Assembly: GCA_029266415.1 (NCBI GenBank)
Contig: JAQSWW010000018.1
Location: 1-33,378, forward strand
DNA from: Actinomycetospora sp.
Lineage (GTDB): Bacteria > Actinomycetota > Actinomycetes > Mycobacteriales > Pseudonocardiaceae
DNA length: 33,378 bases
Direction of reading: 5' to 3'
The notes beneath the pieces were generated by a model. It was not told the DNA's origin and did not search any database. It worked only from the letters and a program-made list of their open reading frames with translations. Positions within the stretch are counted from its first letter, which is position 1. The number at the start of each line of letters is the position of its first letter. The position numbers and the translations under genes were made by a program. This document shows positions 25,806 to 33,378 of the stretch, one piece after another.

Positions 25806-27164
25806 GTGCCGTCAGGTTCCCGCCCCGTGGATGCCGCCGCGCTCGTCGCCGACACCCCCCGCGCCCAGGCCGCCGCCCTGCGGGCCGGAAACGTCACCGC
25901 CGTCGAGCTGGCCGCGGCGACGGTCGCGGTGGCGCGCGAGGTCGACGCGCGGCTCAACGCCTTCGCCGAGATCGACGCCGACGGCGCGCGGGTCGCGGCG
26001 CAGGAGGCCGACCGCCGGCGCGCGGCGGGCGAGGACGGGCCGCTGCTCGGGGTCCCGATCGCGCTCAAGGACGACCTCGACGCCGCCGGCCACGTCACGT
26101 CCTGGGGGACGCGGGCGCGGCGCACCCCCGCGAGCGCGGACGACCGCGTCGTCACCCGCCTGCGCGCCGGCGGTCTCGTGCCCGTGGGGCGCACGACGCT
26201 GCCCGAGCTGGCCCTCTACGGGTTCACCGAGTCGGCGCGGTTCGGCGTCACGCGCAACCCCGCCGACGTCACCCGCACGCCCGGCGGGTCGTCCGGGGGC
26301 TCCGCGGCGGCGGTCGCGGGTGGGGCGGTCGGCATCGCGACAGCGAGCGACGGGGCGGGCTCGATCCGCATCCCCGCGTCGTGCTGCGGGCTCGTCGGCA
26401 TCAAGCCCGGCGCCGGCCGGACGCCCGGCGGCGGGTGGAACGGGCTCTCGGTGCAGGGCTGCCTGACCCGCCGCGTCGCCGACTCCGCGCTCTACCTCGA
26501 CCTCGTCGGGGACTTCCCCGCCCCGCTCGCCGAGGCCGCCGAGCAGGACCCGCCGCCGTTGCGCGTCGGCATCGACCTCGCCTCCCCGGTGACGCCGGCG
26601 CTGCCGCTGGACCACGAGCTGGAGGACGCGGTCGGCGGCACCGCGGAGCTCCTCGCCGGGCTCGGGCACGACGTGCGCGAGGTCCGCGTGCCCTACGGCC
26701 TCGCGTCGCTGCCCTTCGTCGCCCGCATGCTCGACGGGCTCGCGCAGGCCGCGGACGACGTCGACGACCCCGAGCGCCTGGAGGCCCGCACCGCCGAGGT
26801 GGTGCGCCTGGGGCGGCTCGTCCCGCACGCGGTGATCGGCCGGGCCCGGCGGCAGGGCGAGGCGTTCGGGCGCCGGGTGCTCGCCGACCTCGGCGTCGAC
26901 GTCCTGCTCACCCCGCCTGCGCGCGGCCCCGCAGTGCCGATCGGGCACTGGGACGGCCGCCGGGGTCTGGTCACGATGCTCGCGCAGGCCCGCCACTACG
27001 CGCACACGCCGGCCTGGAACCACACCGGCCAGCCCGCGGCGGTGCTGCCGGCGGGCACGTCGCGCGCCGGGCTGCCGCTGGCCGCGCAGCTGGTGGTGCC
27101 GCCGGGGGAGGACGCGCGGCTGGTGTCGCTGGCCGGGCAGCTGGAGCGCGCCCGCGAGGAGTAG
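25806..27164 (+). CDS. Amidase-signature family amidase
   Basis: GVPIALKDDLDAAG, TRTPGGSSGGSAAAVAGGAVGIATASDGAGSIRIPASCCGLVGIKPGAG. Confidence 0.95.
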   Translation: MPSGSRPVDAAALVADTPRAQAAALRAGNVTAVELAAATVAVAREVDARLNAFAEIDADGARVAAQEADRRRAAGEDGPLLGVPIALKDDLDAAGHVTSWGTRARRTPASADDRVVTRLRAGGLVPVGRTTLPELALYGFTESARFGVTRNPADVTRTPGGSSGGSAAAVAGGAVGIATASDGAGSIRIPASCCGLVGIKPGAGRTPGGGWNGLSVQGCLTRRVADSALYLDLVGDFPAPLAEAAEQDPPPLRVGIDLASPVTPALPLDHELEDAVGGTAELLAGLGHDVREVRVPYGLASLPFVARMLDGLAQAADDVDDPERLEARTAEVVRLGRLVPHAVIGRARRQGEAFGRRVLADLGVDVLLTPPARGPAVPIGHWDGRRGLVTMLAQARHYAHTPAWNHTGQPAAVLPAGTSRAGLPLAAQLVVPPGEDARLVSLAGQLERAREE

Positions 27165-27239
27165 CGCGCGCCACGGGTCGGGCCGGTGATCTCCGGGTAG
27201 CCCCGCGGCGGCCGAGCCGGCGCCGTCACGAGGAGATCC

Positions 27240-28214
27240 ATGACCCCGCACGAGGCGGTGCTCCCCGTGCTGCGGGCGTTCCGCACCGATCCCTCGCCGC
27301 GGGGTGACGGCCGCACCCGGCACAACTTCGCGGTGCTCGCACGGGCCGCCGCCGACGCCCTCGACGTCGCCCGGCTCGCCGAGGCCCACCTCGACGCGCT
27401 GACGGTCCGGTACGAGATCGACGGCGGCACGCTCCCGGCCGGCTCGTGCTGGGGCGTCTACGCCGCCGAGTCCGGGACCGACCGCGTGCACGCCGAGCAC
27501 GTCGCGGACGGGGGCTGGCGGCTCGCGGGCCGCAAGCCGTTCTGCTCGGGTGCGGCCGGCCCGTGCACCCACGCGCTGGTCACGGCGCACGCCGACGACG
27601 GGCGCCGGCTGTTCGCCGTCGACCTCGCGGCCGAGGGGATCACCGTGCACCCCGGGGACTGGCGCGCGCTCGGCATGCGCGGCAGCGCCGCGGCCACCGT
27701 CGACCTCGACGACGTCGTGGCCGAGCCGGTCGGCGGGCCCGCGGCCTACCTCGACCGCCCCGGCTTCTGGCACGGCGCGATCGCCGTCGCGGCGGCCTGG
27801 TACGGCGGTGCTGTCGGGGTGGCGGCGCCGCTGCGCCGGGCGGGGGTGGACGGCCGCCTCGACGCCCACGGCCTGGCCCACCTCGGTGCCGTCGACGCCG
27901 CCCTCGCCGCCGCGAGGGCGGTGCTGCGCGAGGCCGCGGCGGTGCTGGACGAGGGGCCGGTCGAGAGCGTTCCCGTGTCCCGGCGCCGCGCGATGCAGGT
28001 GCGCGCGGTGGTCGAGACGGCGGTGGAGAGCGCGCTGGCGCGCACCGGCCGCGCGCTGGGCCCCGTCCCGGTGGTGCGCGACGCGGAGCACGCGCAGCGT
28101 GTCGCCGACCTCGAGGTCTACGTGCGCCAGAGCCACGCCGAGCGCGACCTGGCGACGCTGGGGGAGCTGGCCGGTGAGGCCGGCGACCCCGGCGGCGAGG
28201 ACCTGCTCCTGTGA
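27240..28214 (+). CDS. Acyl-CoA dehydrogenase family protein
   Basis: GWRLAGRKPFCSGAAGPCTHALV..WRALGMRGSAAATVDLDDVVAEPVG..VADLEVYVRQSHAERDLATLGEL. Confidence 0.9.
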   Translation: MTPHEAVLPVLRAFRTDPSPRGDGRTRHNFAVLARAAADALDVARLAEAHLDALTVRYEIDGGTLPAGSCWGVYAAESGTDRVHAEHVADGGWRLAGRKPFCSGAAGPCTHALVTAHADDGRRLFAVDLAAEGITVHPGDWRALGMRGSAAATVDLDDVVAEPVGGPAAYLDRPGFWHGAIAVAAAWYGGAVGVAAPLRRAGVDGRLDAHGLAHLGAVDAALAAARAVLREAAAVLDEGPVESVPVSRRRAMQVRAVVETAVESALARTGRALGPVPVVRDAEHAQRVADLEVYVRQSHAERDLATLGELAGEAGDPGGEDLLL

Positions 28215-28957
28215 GCGCGCCGTCGCTGCGCGGGGACGGGACCTCGGAGGACGTGTGGTGGGGCCCGGGCGGCCTCGACGCCGTGCCCGGCGCCGATCCG
28301 GCGGCGGTGCGCCCGCCCGGTCGGGTCGTCGTCGTCGCCCCGCACCCCGACGACGAGGTGCTCGGCGCGGGCGGCACGCTCGCGGTCTGGGCCGCCGAGG
28401 GCAGCGAGGTCGCGGTCGTCGCCGTCACCGACGGCGAGGGCTCGCACCCCGGGAGCCCGACGCTGACGCCGGCGCAGCTCGCGATGCGCCGCGCGGTCGA
28501 GCGGGAGCACGCGCTGGCCGCCCTGGGCCTCGGGGCGCCCGTGGTGCACCGGCTCGGGCTCCCCGACGCCGGCGTCGGGGCCGACGACGTCGCGCGGGGG
28601 CTCGCCCGGCTGCTGCGCGCCGGCGACACGGTGCTCGTCCCCGTCGCCGGCGACGGCCACCCGGACCACGACGCCACCGCCGACGGCGGGGCGCGGGCCG
28701 CCGCCGGCGCCGGGGTGACGTGCTGGCGTTACCCGGTGTGGCTCTGGCACTGGGCCCGCCCCGGCGCGGTGTCCTTCGTCGGGGCCCGGCGGCTGTTCCT
28801 GCCCGCGGGGGCGGTCCGCGCGAAGGCCGCCGCCATCGCGTGCTTCACCACCCAGATCGCGCCGCTCTCGCCCGACCCGCGGGACGCGGTGATCCTCGCC
28901 GAGCCGGTGCTGGCGCGCTTCCGGCGCGACGCCGAGATCGTCTGGGGGCCCCGGTGA
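28211..28957 (+). CDS. PIG-L family N-deacetylase
   Basis: VVVVAPHPDDEVLGAGGTLA..GDGHPDHDAT zinc-site motifs; overlaps the upstream stop. Confidence 0.95.
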   Translation: MSAPSLRGDGTSEDVWWGPGGLDAVPGADPAAVRPPGRVVVVAPHPDDEVLGAGGTLAVWAAEGSEVAVVAVTDGEGSHPGSPTLTPAQLAMRRAVEREHALAALGLGAPVVHRLGLPDAGVGADDVARGLARLLRAGDTVLVPVAGDGHPDHDATADGGARAAAGAGVTCWRYPVWLWHWARPGAVSFVGARRLFLPAGAVRAKAAAIACFTTQIAPLSPDPRDAVILAEPVLARFRRDAEIVWGPR

Positions 28958-29562
28958 GCCTGCCCCCCGAGCACTTCGACGACATCTACGCCCGCGAGGA
29001 CGACCCCTGGGGCATCGAGCACGGGTGGTACGAGGAGCGCAAGCGCGCCTGCGTGCTCGCCGCGCTGCCCCGCGAGCGCTACGCGCGGGCCTTCGAGCCG
29101 GGCTGCGCCGGCGGGGCGCTGACCGCGGGGCTCGCCGCGCGCTGCGACGAGCTCGTCAGCTGGGACCCGGTCGCGCGCGCGGTGGAGACGGCGCGGGAGC
29201 GGCTCGTCGGCAGCGGCCACGTCCGGGTCGAGCAGGCCGCCCTGCCCGCGCGCACGCCCGAGGGCACGTTCGACCTCGTCGTCGTCTCGGAGCTCGTCTA
29301 CTACCTCGACGCCGACGACCGCGAGGCGTTCTGGCGCACGATCGAGGACCGCCTGCGCCCGGGTGGCCACCTCGTCGCCGTGCACTGGCTGCGGGAGGCG
29401 CCGGAGTACCCCGTCGAGGGCGCGCGGGTGCACGACGAGCTCGCCGCCCGCCCCGCCTTCGCCCGCACGGTGCGCCACGACGAGGCCGACTTCCGCCTCG
29501 AGGTGTACGCGCGCGTGCCCCCGGAGCCGCGGTCGGTGGCCCAGGAGACGGGGCTGCGGTGA
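28954..29562 (+). CDS. NodS-like class I SAM-dependent methyltransferase
   Basis: FDDIYAREDDPWGIEHGWYEERKRACVLAALPRERYARAFEPGCAGGALTAGLAARCDELVSWD; overlaps 4 bp with PIG-L. Confidence 0.9.
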   Translation: MSLPPEHFDDIYAREDDPWGIEHGWYEERKRACVLAALPRERYARAFEPGCAGGALTAGLAARCDELVSWDPVARAVETARERLVGSGHVRVEQAALPARTPEGTFDLVVVSELVYYLDADDREAFWRTIEDRLRPGGHLVAVHWLREAPEYPVEGARVHDELAARPAFARTVRHDEADFRLEVYARVPPEPRSVAQETGLR

Positions 29563-30314
29563 GCAGCACCCCGCTGGTCGGCGTCGTCGTCCCCGCGCAC
29601 GACGAGGAGGAGCTGCTCGCGGACTGCCTCGCGGGCCTGCGGGAGGCGGCGCGCGCCGTCGCGGACCGGGCACGGGTGTGCGTCGTGGTCGTCGCCGACG
29701 ACTGCTCCGACGGCACCGAGGCCCTCGCGCGCCGCCACCGCGTCGGCGTGGTGCGGGTGGCCGCGCACAACGTCGGGCGGGCGCGGGCCGCGGGCGCGGA
29801 CGTGCTGCTGTCGCGGCCCGCAGGACCGGCGACGTGGCTGGCGACCACGGACGCCGACTCGGTGGTGCCGCCGGACTGGCTCGCCGCCCAGCTCGACGCC
29901 CGGGACGCGGGCGCCGACGCGTGGGTCGGCACGGTCGAGGTCGCCGACTGGTCGGGCCTGCCCGCGCCGGTGCGGGCCCGGTACCGCGCCGCCTACGCCC
30001 ACCGCGCCGGCGGCGACCGGCACCGTCACGTGCACGGCGCGAGCCTCGGCGTCGCCGCACGCGCCTACCGCGGGGTCGGGGGCTTCCCGTCGCTGGCGTC
30101 GGGGGAGGACGTCGCACTGGTGCGCCGCCTCGACGAGGCGGGCCTGCGCGTCCTCCGCGACCCCGTCCACCCGGTGGCCACGAGCGCCCGCACCGCGGCG
30201 CGCGCCCCGGACGGATTCGCGTCCCATTTGCGAGGATTGGCCGAGATGCATGTCATCCCCGCCGCCCCGGGTACCAGTCCGCACGAGGGCGGGTCGGCGG
30301 CCCGCATCTCCTGA
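29559..30314 (+). CDS. Family 2 (GT-A fold) glycosyltransferase
   Basis: VGVVVPAHDEEELLADCLAGL..VVVVADDCSDGTEALARR..WLATTDADSVVPPDWLAAQL; overlaps 4 bp with the methyltransferase. Confidence 0.92.
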   Translation: MSSTPLVGVVVPAHDEEELLADCLAGLREAARAVADRARVCVVVVADDCSDGTEALARRHRVGVVRVAAHNVGRARAAGADVLLSRPAGPATWLATTDADSVVPPDWLAAQLDARDAGADAWVGTVEVADWSGLPAPVRARYRAAYAHRAGGDRHRHVHGASLGVAARAYRGVGGFPSLASGEDVALVRRLDEAGLRVLRDPVHPVATSARTAARAPDGFASHLRGLAEMHVIPAAPGTSPHEGGSAARIS

Positions 30315-30453
30315 CGGGTCCGTCCCGTCACGACCGCTCGAGACCTGTGGCGGTGGCCAGGACGTCAGCCACGCGCGCTCGAGGCCGGGCGCGCCACCTC
30401 AGGAGCTGCCGCATGACCGAGTTCCACGCCCCTCCCGACCGGCGGGCCGCGTC

Positions 30454-30675
30454 GTGAGCGCCGACTCCGCCGCCTGGCGGGAGCACGTCGACGCCGTCCT
30501 CGACCCGCGCTTCGAGCAGGCGTTCGCCATCCTCGACGCCGTGCAGGCGGAGCGGCAGCGCCCCGCCGACGCGCAGCGCGCCGCCCGGATCCTGCAGCTG
30601 CGCCGCGAGCTCGCGGCGCTGCTCCTCGAGGTCGACGGGCAGCGCTTCCGGTCCGGCCCGCGGGGCGCGGGATGA
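30454..30675 (+). CDS. Hypothetical small protein
   Basis: 73 aa from GTG at 30454: VSADSAAWREHVDAVLDPRFEQAFAILDAVQAERQRPADAQRAARILQLRRELAALLLEVDG. Confidence 0.5.
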   Translation: MSADSAAWREHVDAVLDPRFEQAFAILDAVQAERQRPADAQRAARILQLRRELAALLLEVDGQRFRSGPRGAG

Positions 30676-30820
30676 GCGCCGTGGCGACGGGCTCGTGCGC
30701 TGGACCGTCGCAGCGGGTAACCTCCTCGTCACAGCAGCGGTTGAGACCTCCACGCCGCGACGGATCGAGCGGACCCCCCGTCCCTGGGGTGGACGCGCGC
30801 GGTCGCACGAGGAGGGCCCG

Positions 30821-31243
30821 ATGAGCATCGACTCCGAAGCGCCGGTCCGGGCGCGCACCGCTGACGTCGACCTGCCCGCCGATCTCCCCGAGCGTCGCCG
30901 TGCCGCGGTCGCGGAGGCCGTCCTGCAGGCCGAGCCCGCGAGCAGCGGCAACCGCCGGGCCGCGGTCGGCGTGCGCCGCTACGGCCCCGGCTGCGTGGCC
31001 CTCGCCCTGCGCGGGCGCTTCGACCGGGCGGGACGCGAGCGCCTGCGCGCGCTGGCCGCCGAGGTCGAGCGCCAGGCGCGCACCGAGCTCGTCATCGACC
31101 TCTCGGGGCTCGAGCAGTGCGACGCCGGCCTCGCCCGCGTGCTCGCGCGGCTACGCATCCGGTGCCTGGCGCGCGAGGCGCGCGTCGAGCTGCACGACCC
31201 GCCCGAGGCCCTGGCCGCGGAGCTCGGCCAGTTCCGCCTCTGA
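30821..31243 (+). CDS. STAS-domain protein with apparently degenerate phosphosite
   Basis: GCVALALRGRFDRAGRERLRALAAEVERQARTELVIDLSGLEQCDAGLARVLARLRI. Confidence 0.75.
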   Translation: MSIDSEAPVRARTADVDLPADLPERRRAAVAEAVLQAEPASSGNRRAAVGVRRYGPGCVALALRGRFDRAGRERLRALAAEVERQARTELVIDLSGLEQCDAGLARVLARLRIRCLAREARVELHDPPEALAAELGQFRL

Positions 31244-31423
31244 CCCCGCGGCGGGTGGCACGATCGGGCCCGTGATCGGGGACGACGACCGCGTCGCGGC
31301 GGTGATGACGCCGGCCGAGCGGGCGGCGAGCACCGTCGACACCTCCGGCGAGCACTGCCCGATGTGCGCCGCCGCCCACGCCTGGGTCGGGCTCGGGGCC
31401 GATCGTCTTCGCTCACGTGGCGG

Positions 31424-31756
31424 TCAGAAGCCGTTCGGGTCGGTCGCCGTGGTCTCGTAGGTGCCGTCGGCGTCGGTGTCGACCGCCGAGGAGTCGAAGT
31501 CGCCGTCGTCGTCGGTGTCGACCAGGACCGTCTCGCCGTAGCCGTCGGCGTTGGTGTCGACCATCGCGGACTCGAAGGTGCCGTTGTGGTCGAGGTCGGC
31601 GACCACGGTGTCGACGTAGCCGTTGCCGTCCTCGTCGGTGGACACGGAGTCGACGTTGCCGGCGTCGCTGACCGTGTAGGTGCCGACCACGGTGCCGTCG
31701 GCCTCGTAGATGTTGCCGTCGGCGGCGAAGTGGCGGTCGGTGGCGTCGGTGCTCAT
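31424..31756 (-). CDS. Acidic protein with tandem calcium-loop-like DxDxDG repeats
   Basis: Five 13-residue repeats: DEDGNGYVDTVVA/DLDHNGTFESAMV/DTNADGYGETVLV/DTDDDGDFDSSAV/DTDADGTYETTAT. Confidence 0.75.
   Translation of the reverse strand: MSTDATDRHFAADGNIYEADGTVVGTYTVSDAGNVDSVSTDEDGNGYVDTVVADLDHNGTFESAMVDTNADGYGETVLVDTDDDGDFDSSAVDTDADGTYETTATDPNGF
31442..31636. repeat. 39-bp period coding repeat (five units of 13 codons)
   Basis: Exact 13-residue spacing of the five units in the 31424-31756 protein. Confidence 0.8.
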
Positions 31757-31847
31757 GGCGGCTGCTCGCTCTCGTGACGGTGCGAGCGGGCGCCGATGTT
31801 CCGGCCGGAGCAGGGAATCTTCTCCGCGACCGGCCGGTCACGGTCCG

Positions 31848-32498
31848 TCAGTCGTCGTCGCCGTCGTTGTCGTCGCGGTCCCGGTCGAGCCCACCCGTCG
31901 CGGCCTCGCCGGGCGTGACGACCTCGACCGACCCGAAGGCGCCGTTGGCGTCGACCACGAGCTCGGGGAGCGTCGGCGCGCCGGGCGGGATCGCGCACGC
32001 CTGCTCGCACCGCGTGCTGCCGAAGATCATGGTCCCGGTGGTGCGCACGGCGAACCCCGGCGGCACGACCACCTCGGTGCTGCCGAACAGCGTCCCGACC
32101 TGCACCTCGGTGTCGCCCGGCGCCACCGTGACCGTGCGGTTGCCGAAGACGGCGCCGCCGTCGTCGGCGGTGACGAGGTGTCCGGCCACGAAGACCGCGA
32201 CCCCGGCCAGGACCACCGGCACGACCGCCCGGCCGAGGCGTTCGTGCCACGGCGGCCGGTGGGTCGACGCCGGCTGACCCTCGGCCGGTGCCGGCGCCAC
32301 GGCCGACGACGCGGGCAGGTCGACGACGAGCGTGTCGAGCTCGCGCTGGGTGCGCGACGCCCAGCACTGCTGCACGCGCTCGTCGTACTCCAGGACCGTG
32401 AGGACGCCGTCGTCGAGCGCCGCGCGGAGGCGGTCGTCGACGGCACGGCGCTCGCGGTCGCCGATGCGCATCTCCGGCACGGGGTCCTGCGCGGTCAT
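31848..32498 (-). CDS. DUF1707 domain membrane protein with LiaF-like C-terminal region
   Basis: MRIGDRERRAVDDRLRAALDDGVLTVLEYDERVQQCWASRTQRELDTLVVDLP; single TM; FGSTEVVVPPGFAVRTTGTMIFGS. Confidence 0.88.
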   Translation of the reverse strand: MTAQDPVPEMRIGDRERRAVDDRLRAALDDGVLTVLEYDERVQQCWASRTQRELDTLVVDLPASSAVAPAPAEGQPASTHRPPWHERLGRAVVPVVLAGVAVFVAGHLVTADDGGAVFGNRTVTVAPGDTEVQVGTLFGSTEVVVPPGFAVRTTGTMIFGSTRCEQACAIPPGAPTLPELVVDANGAFGSVEVVTPGEAATGGLDRDRDDNDGDDD

Positions 32499-32528
32499 GG
32501 CCCCATCCTGCCCCGGCCGCGGCCGGTG

Positions 32529-33378
32529 TCAGCCCCGGCGGGCGGTGAGCAGCGCGCGGTCGTCGGGGTCGTCGGTGCGGGCCAGCGCGGCGTCCAGCGC
32601 GGCGCGGGCCTCGTCCTCGCGCCCGAGGCGGCGCAGGAGATCGGCGCGCACGGCGTGCAGCAGGTGGTACCGGTCGAGCCGCTCGGCGAGCGCGTCGACG
32701 ATCTCGAGCGCGGCCGCCGGGCCCTCGGTCTCGGCCACGGCGACCGCCCGGTTGAGCGCGACGACCGGGCTCGGGGTGAGGGCGAGGAGCTGGTCGTGCA
32801 GGGCCACGATCTGCCGCCAGTCGGTCGCGGCGGCGTCGGGCGCCGACGCGTGCACGGCGTTGATCGCCGCCTGCACCTGGTACGGCCCGGGCCGGTCGCG
32901 GCGCAGGCACCGGCGCACGAGCTCGAGGCCCTCGGCGACGAGGGCGTGGTCCCAGCGCGCCCGGTCCTGGTCGGCGAGCAGCACGCGGGCGCCGTCGGGC
33001 GCGGTCCGGGCGGGCCGGCGCGCCTCGGTCAGCAGCATCAGCGCCAGCAGCCCCAGCACCTCGGGCTCGTCGGGCATCAGCTCGGTGAGCAGGCGACCGA
33101 GCCGGATCGCCTCGGCGGCCAGGTCGCCGCGGGTGCTCGTCGCGTGGCCCTCGGTGAAGACGAGGTAGACGACGGCCAGCACGCCGGGCAGGCGGTCGGG
33201 CAGGTCGGCGTCGTGCGGGACCCGGTAGGGGATGCGCGCCGCGCGGATCTTGTTCTTCGCCCGGACGATCCGCTGGGCCATCGTGGCCTCGGGGACGAGG
33301 AAGGCGCGCGCGATCTCGGGCGTGGTCAGCCCGCCGAGCAGGCGCAGGGTGAGCGCGACCCGGGCGGGCAGGGCGAGC
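32529..33378 (-). CDS. ECF42-type sigma factor paralogue (5' end beyond the window)
   Basis: Frame stays open to the window edge; [73 protein letters not shown]. Confidence 0.92.
   Translation of the reverse strand, partial: LALPARVALTLRLLGGLTTPEIARAFLVPEATMAQRIVRAKNKIRAARIPYRVPHDADLPDRLPGVLAVVYLVFTEGHATSTRGDLAAEAIRLGRLLTELMPDEPEVLGLLALMLLTEARRPARTAPDGARVLLADQDRARWDHALVAEGLELVRRCLRRDRPGPYQVQAAINAVHASAPDAAATDWRQIVALHDQLLALTPSPVVALNRAVAVAETEGPAAALEIVDALAERLDRYHLLHAVRADLLRRLGREDEARAALDAALARTDDPDDRALLTARRG

Noticed and set aside
25160-27307. 715-aa plus-strand Arg/Ala/Gly-rich ORF
   Set aside because: Out-of-frame reading of TetR and amidase genes, which have clear family motifs in other frames.
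25812-28136. 774-aa minus-strand ORF
   Set aside because: Antisense to amidase and ACAD; no domain motifs, typical GC-rich shadow ORF.
31364-31777. Plus-strand Val-Gly repeat ORF (VGVDRRGVEVAVVVGVDQD)
   Set aside because: Antisense shadow of the 39-bp DxDxDG repeat gene.

Overview
High-GC actinobacterial chromosomal window (Pseudonocardia/Actinomycetospora-like gene content; taxonomy is an inference) with about 35 supportable genes and no recognisable tRNA, rRNA, CRISPR array or mobile element. Main blocks: (i) a TerC-family membrane protein preceded by what reads as a yybP-ykoY (Mn2+) riboswitch with a hairpin that masks the ribosome-binding site; (ii) a partner-switching/stress block: small DUF3040 and HTH genes, a USP-like/STAS pair, and a minus-strand run of SD-tailed polysaccharide-lyase-like protein, SpoIIE/GAF phosphatase, STAS and MEDS+HATPase anti-sigma; (iii) a YCII (DGPF) protein plus ECF42-type sigma factor, with a second ECF42 paralogue cut by the right edge; (iv) mixed metabolism: MpaB/DUF2236 oxygenase, LysE exporter, methyltransferase, fatty acid desaturase, DUF3099, MFS, glyoxalase-type dioxygenase, thermonuclease, NmrA, alpha/beta hydrolase, RidA, TetR, amidase; (v) a translationally coupled acyl-CoA dehydrogenase / PIG-L deacetylase / NodS-like methyltransferase / GT2 glycosyltransferase operon, the best candidate here for an uncharacterised biosynthetic system; (vi) a STAS protein, a protein with five exact 13-residue DxDxDG repeats, and a DUF1707 protein. 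Several clean operator-like palindromes sit in promoter regions. All calls come from reading the sequence and the supplied translations; no searches were run.
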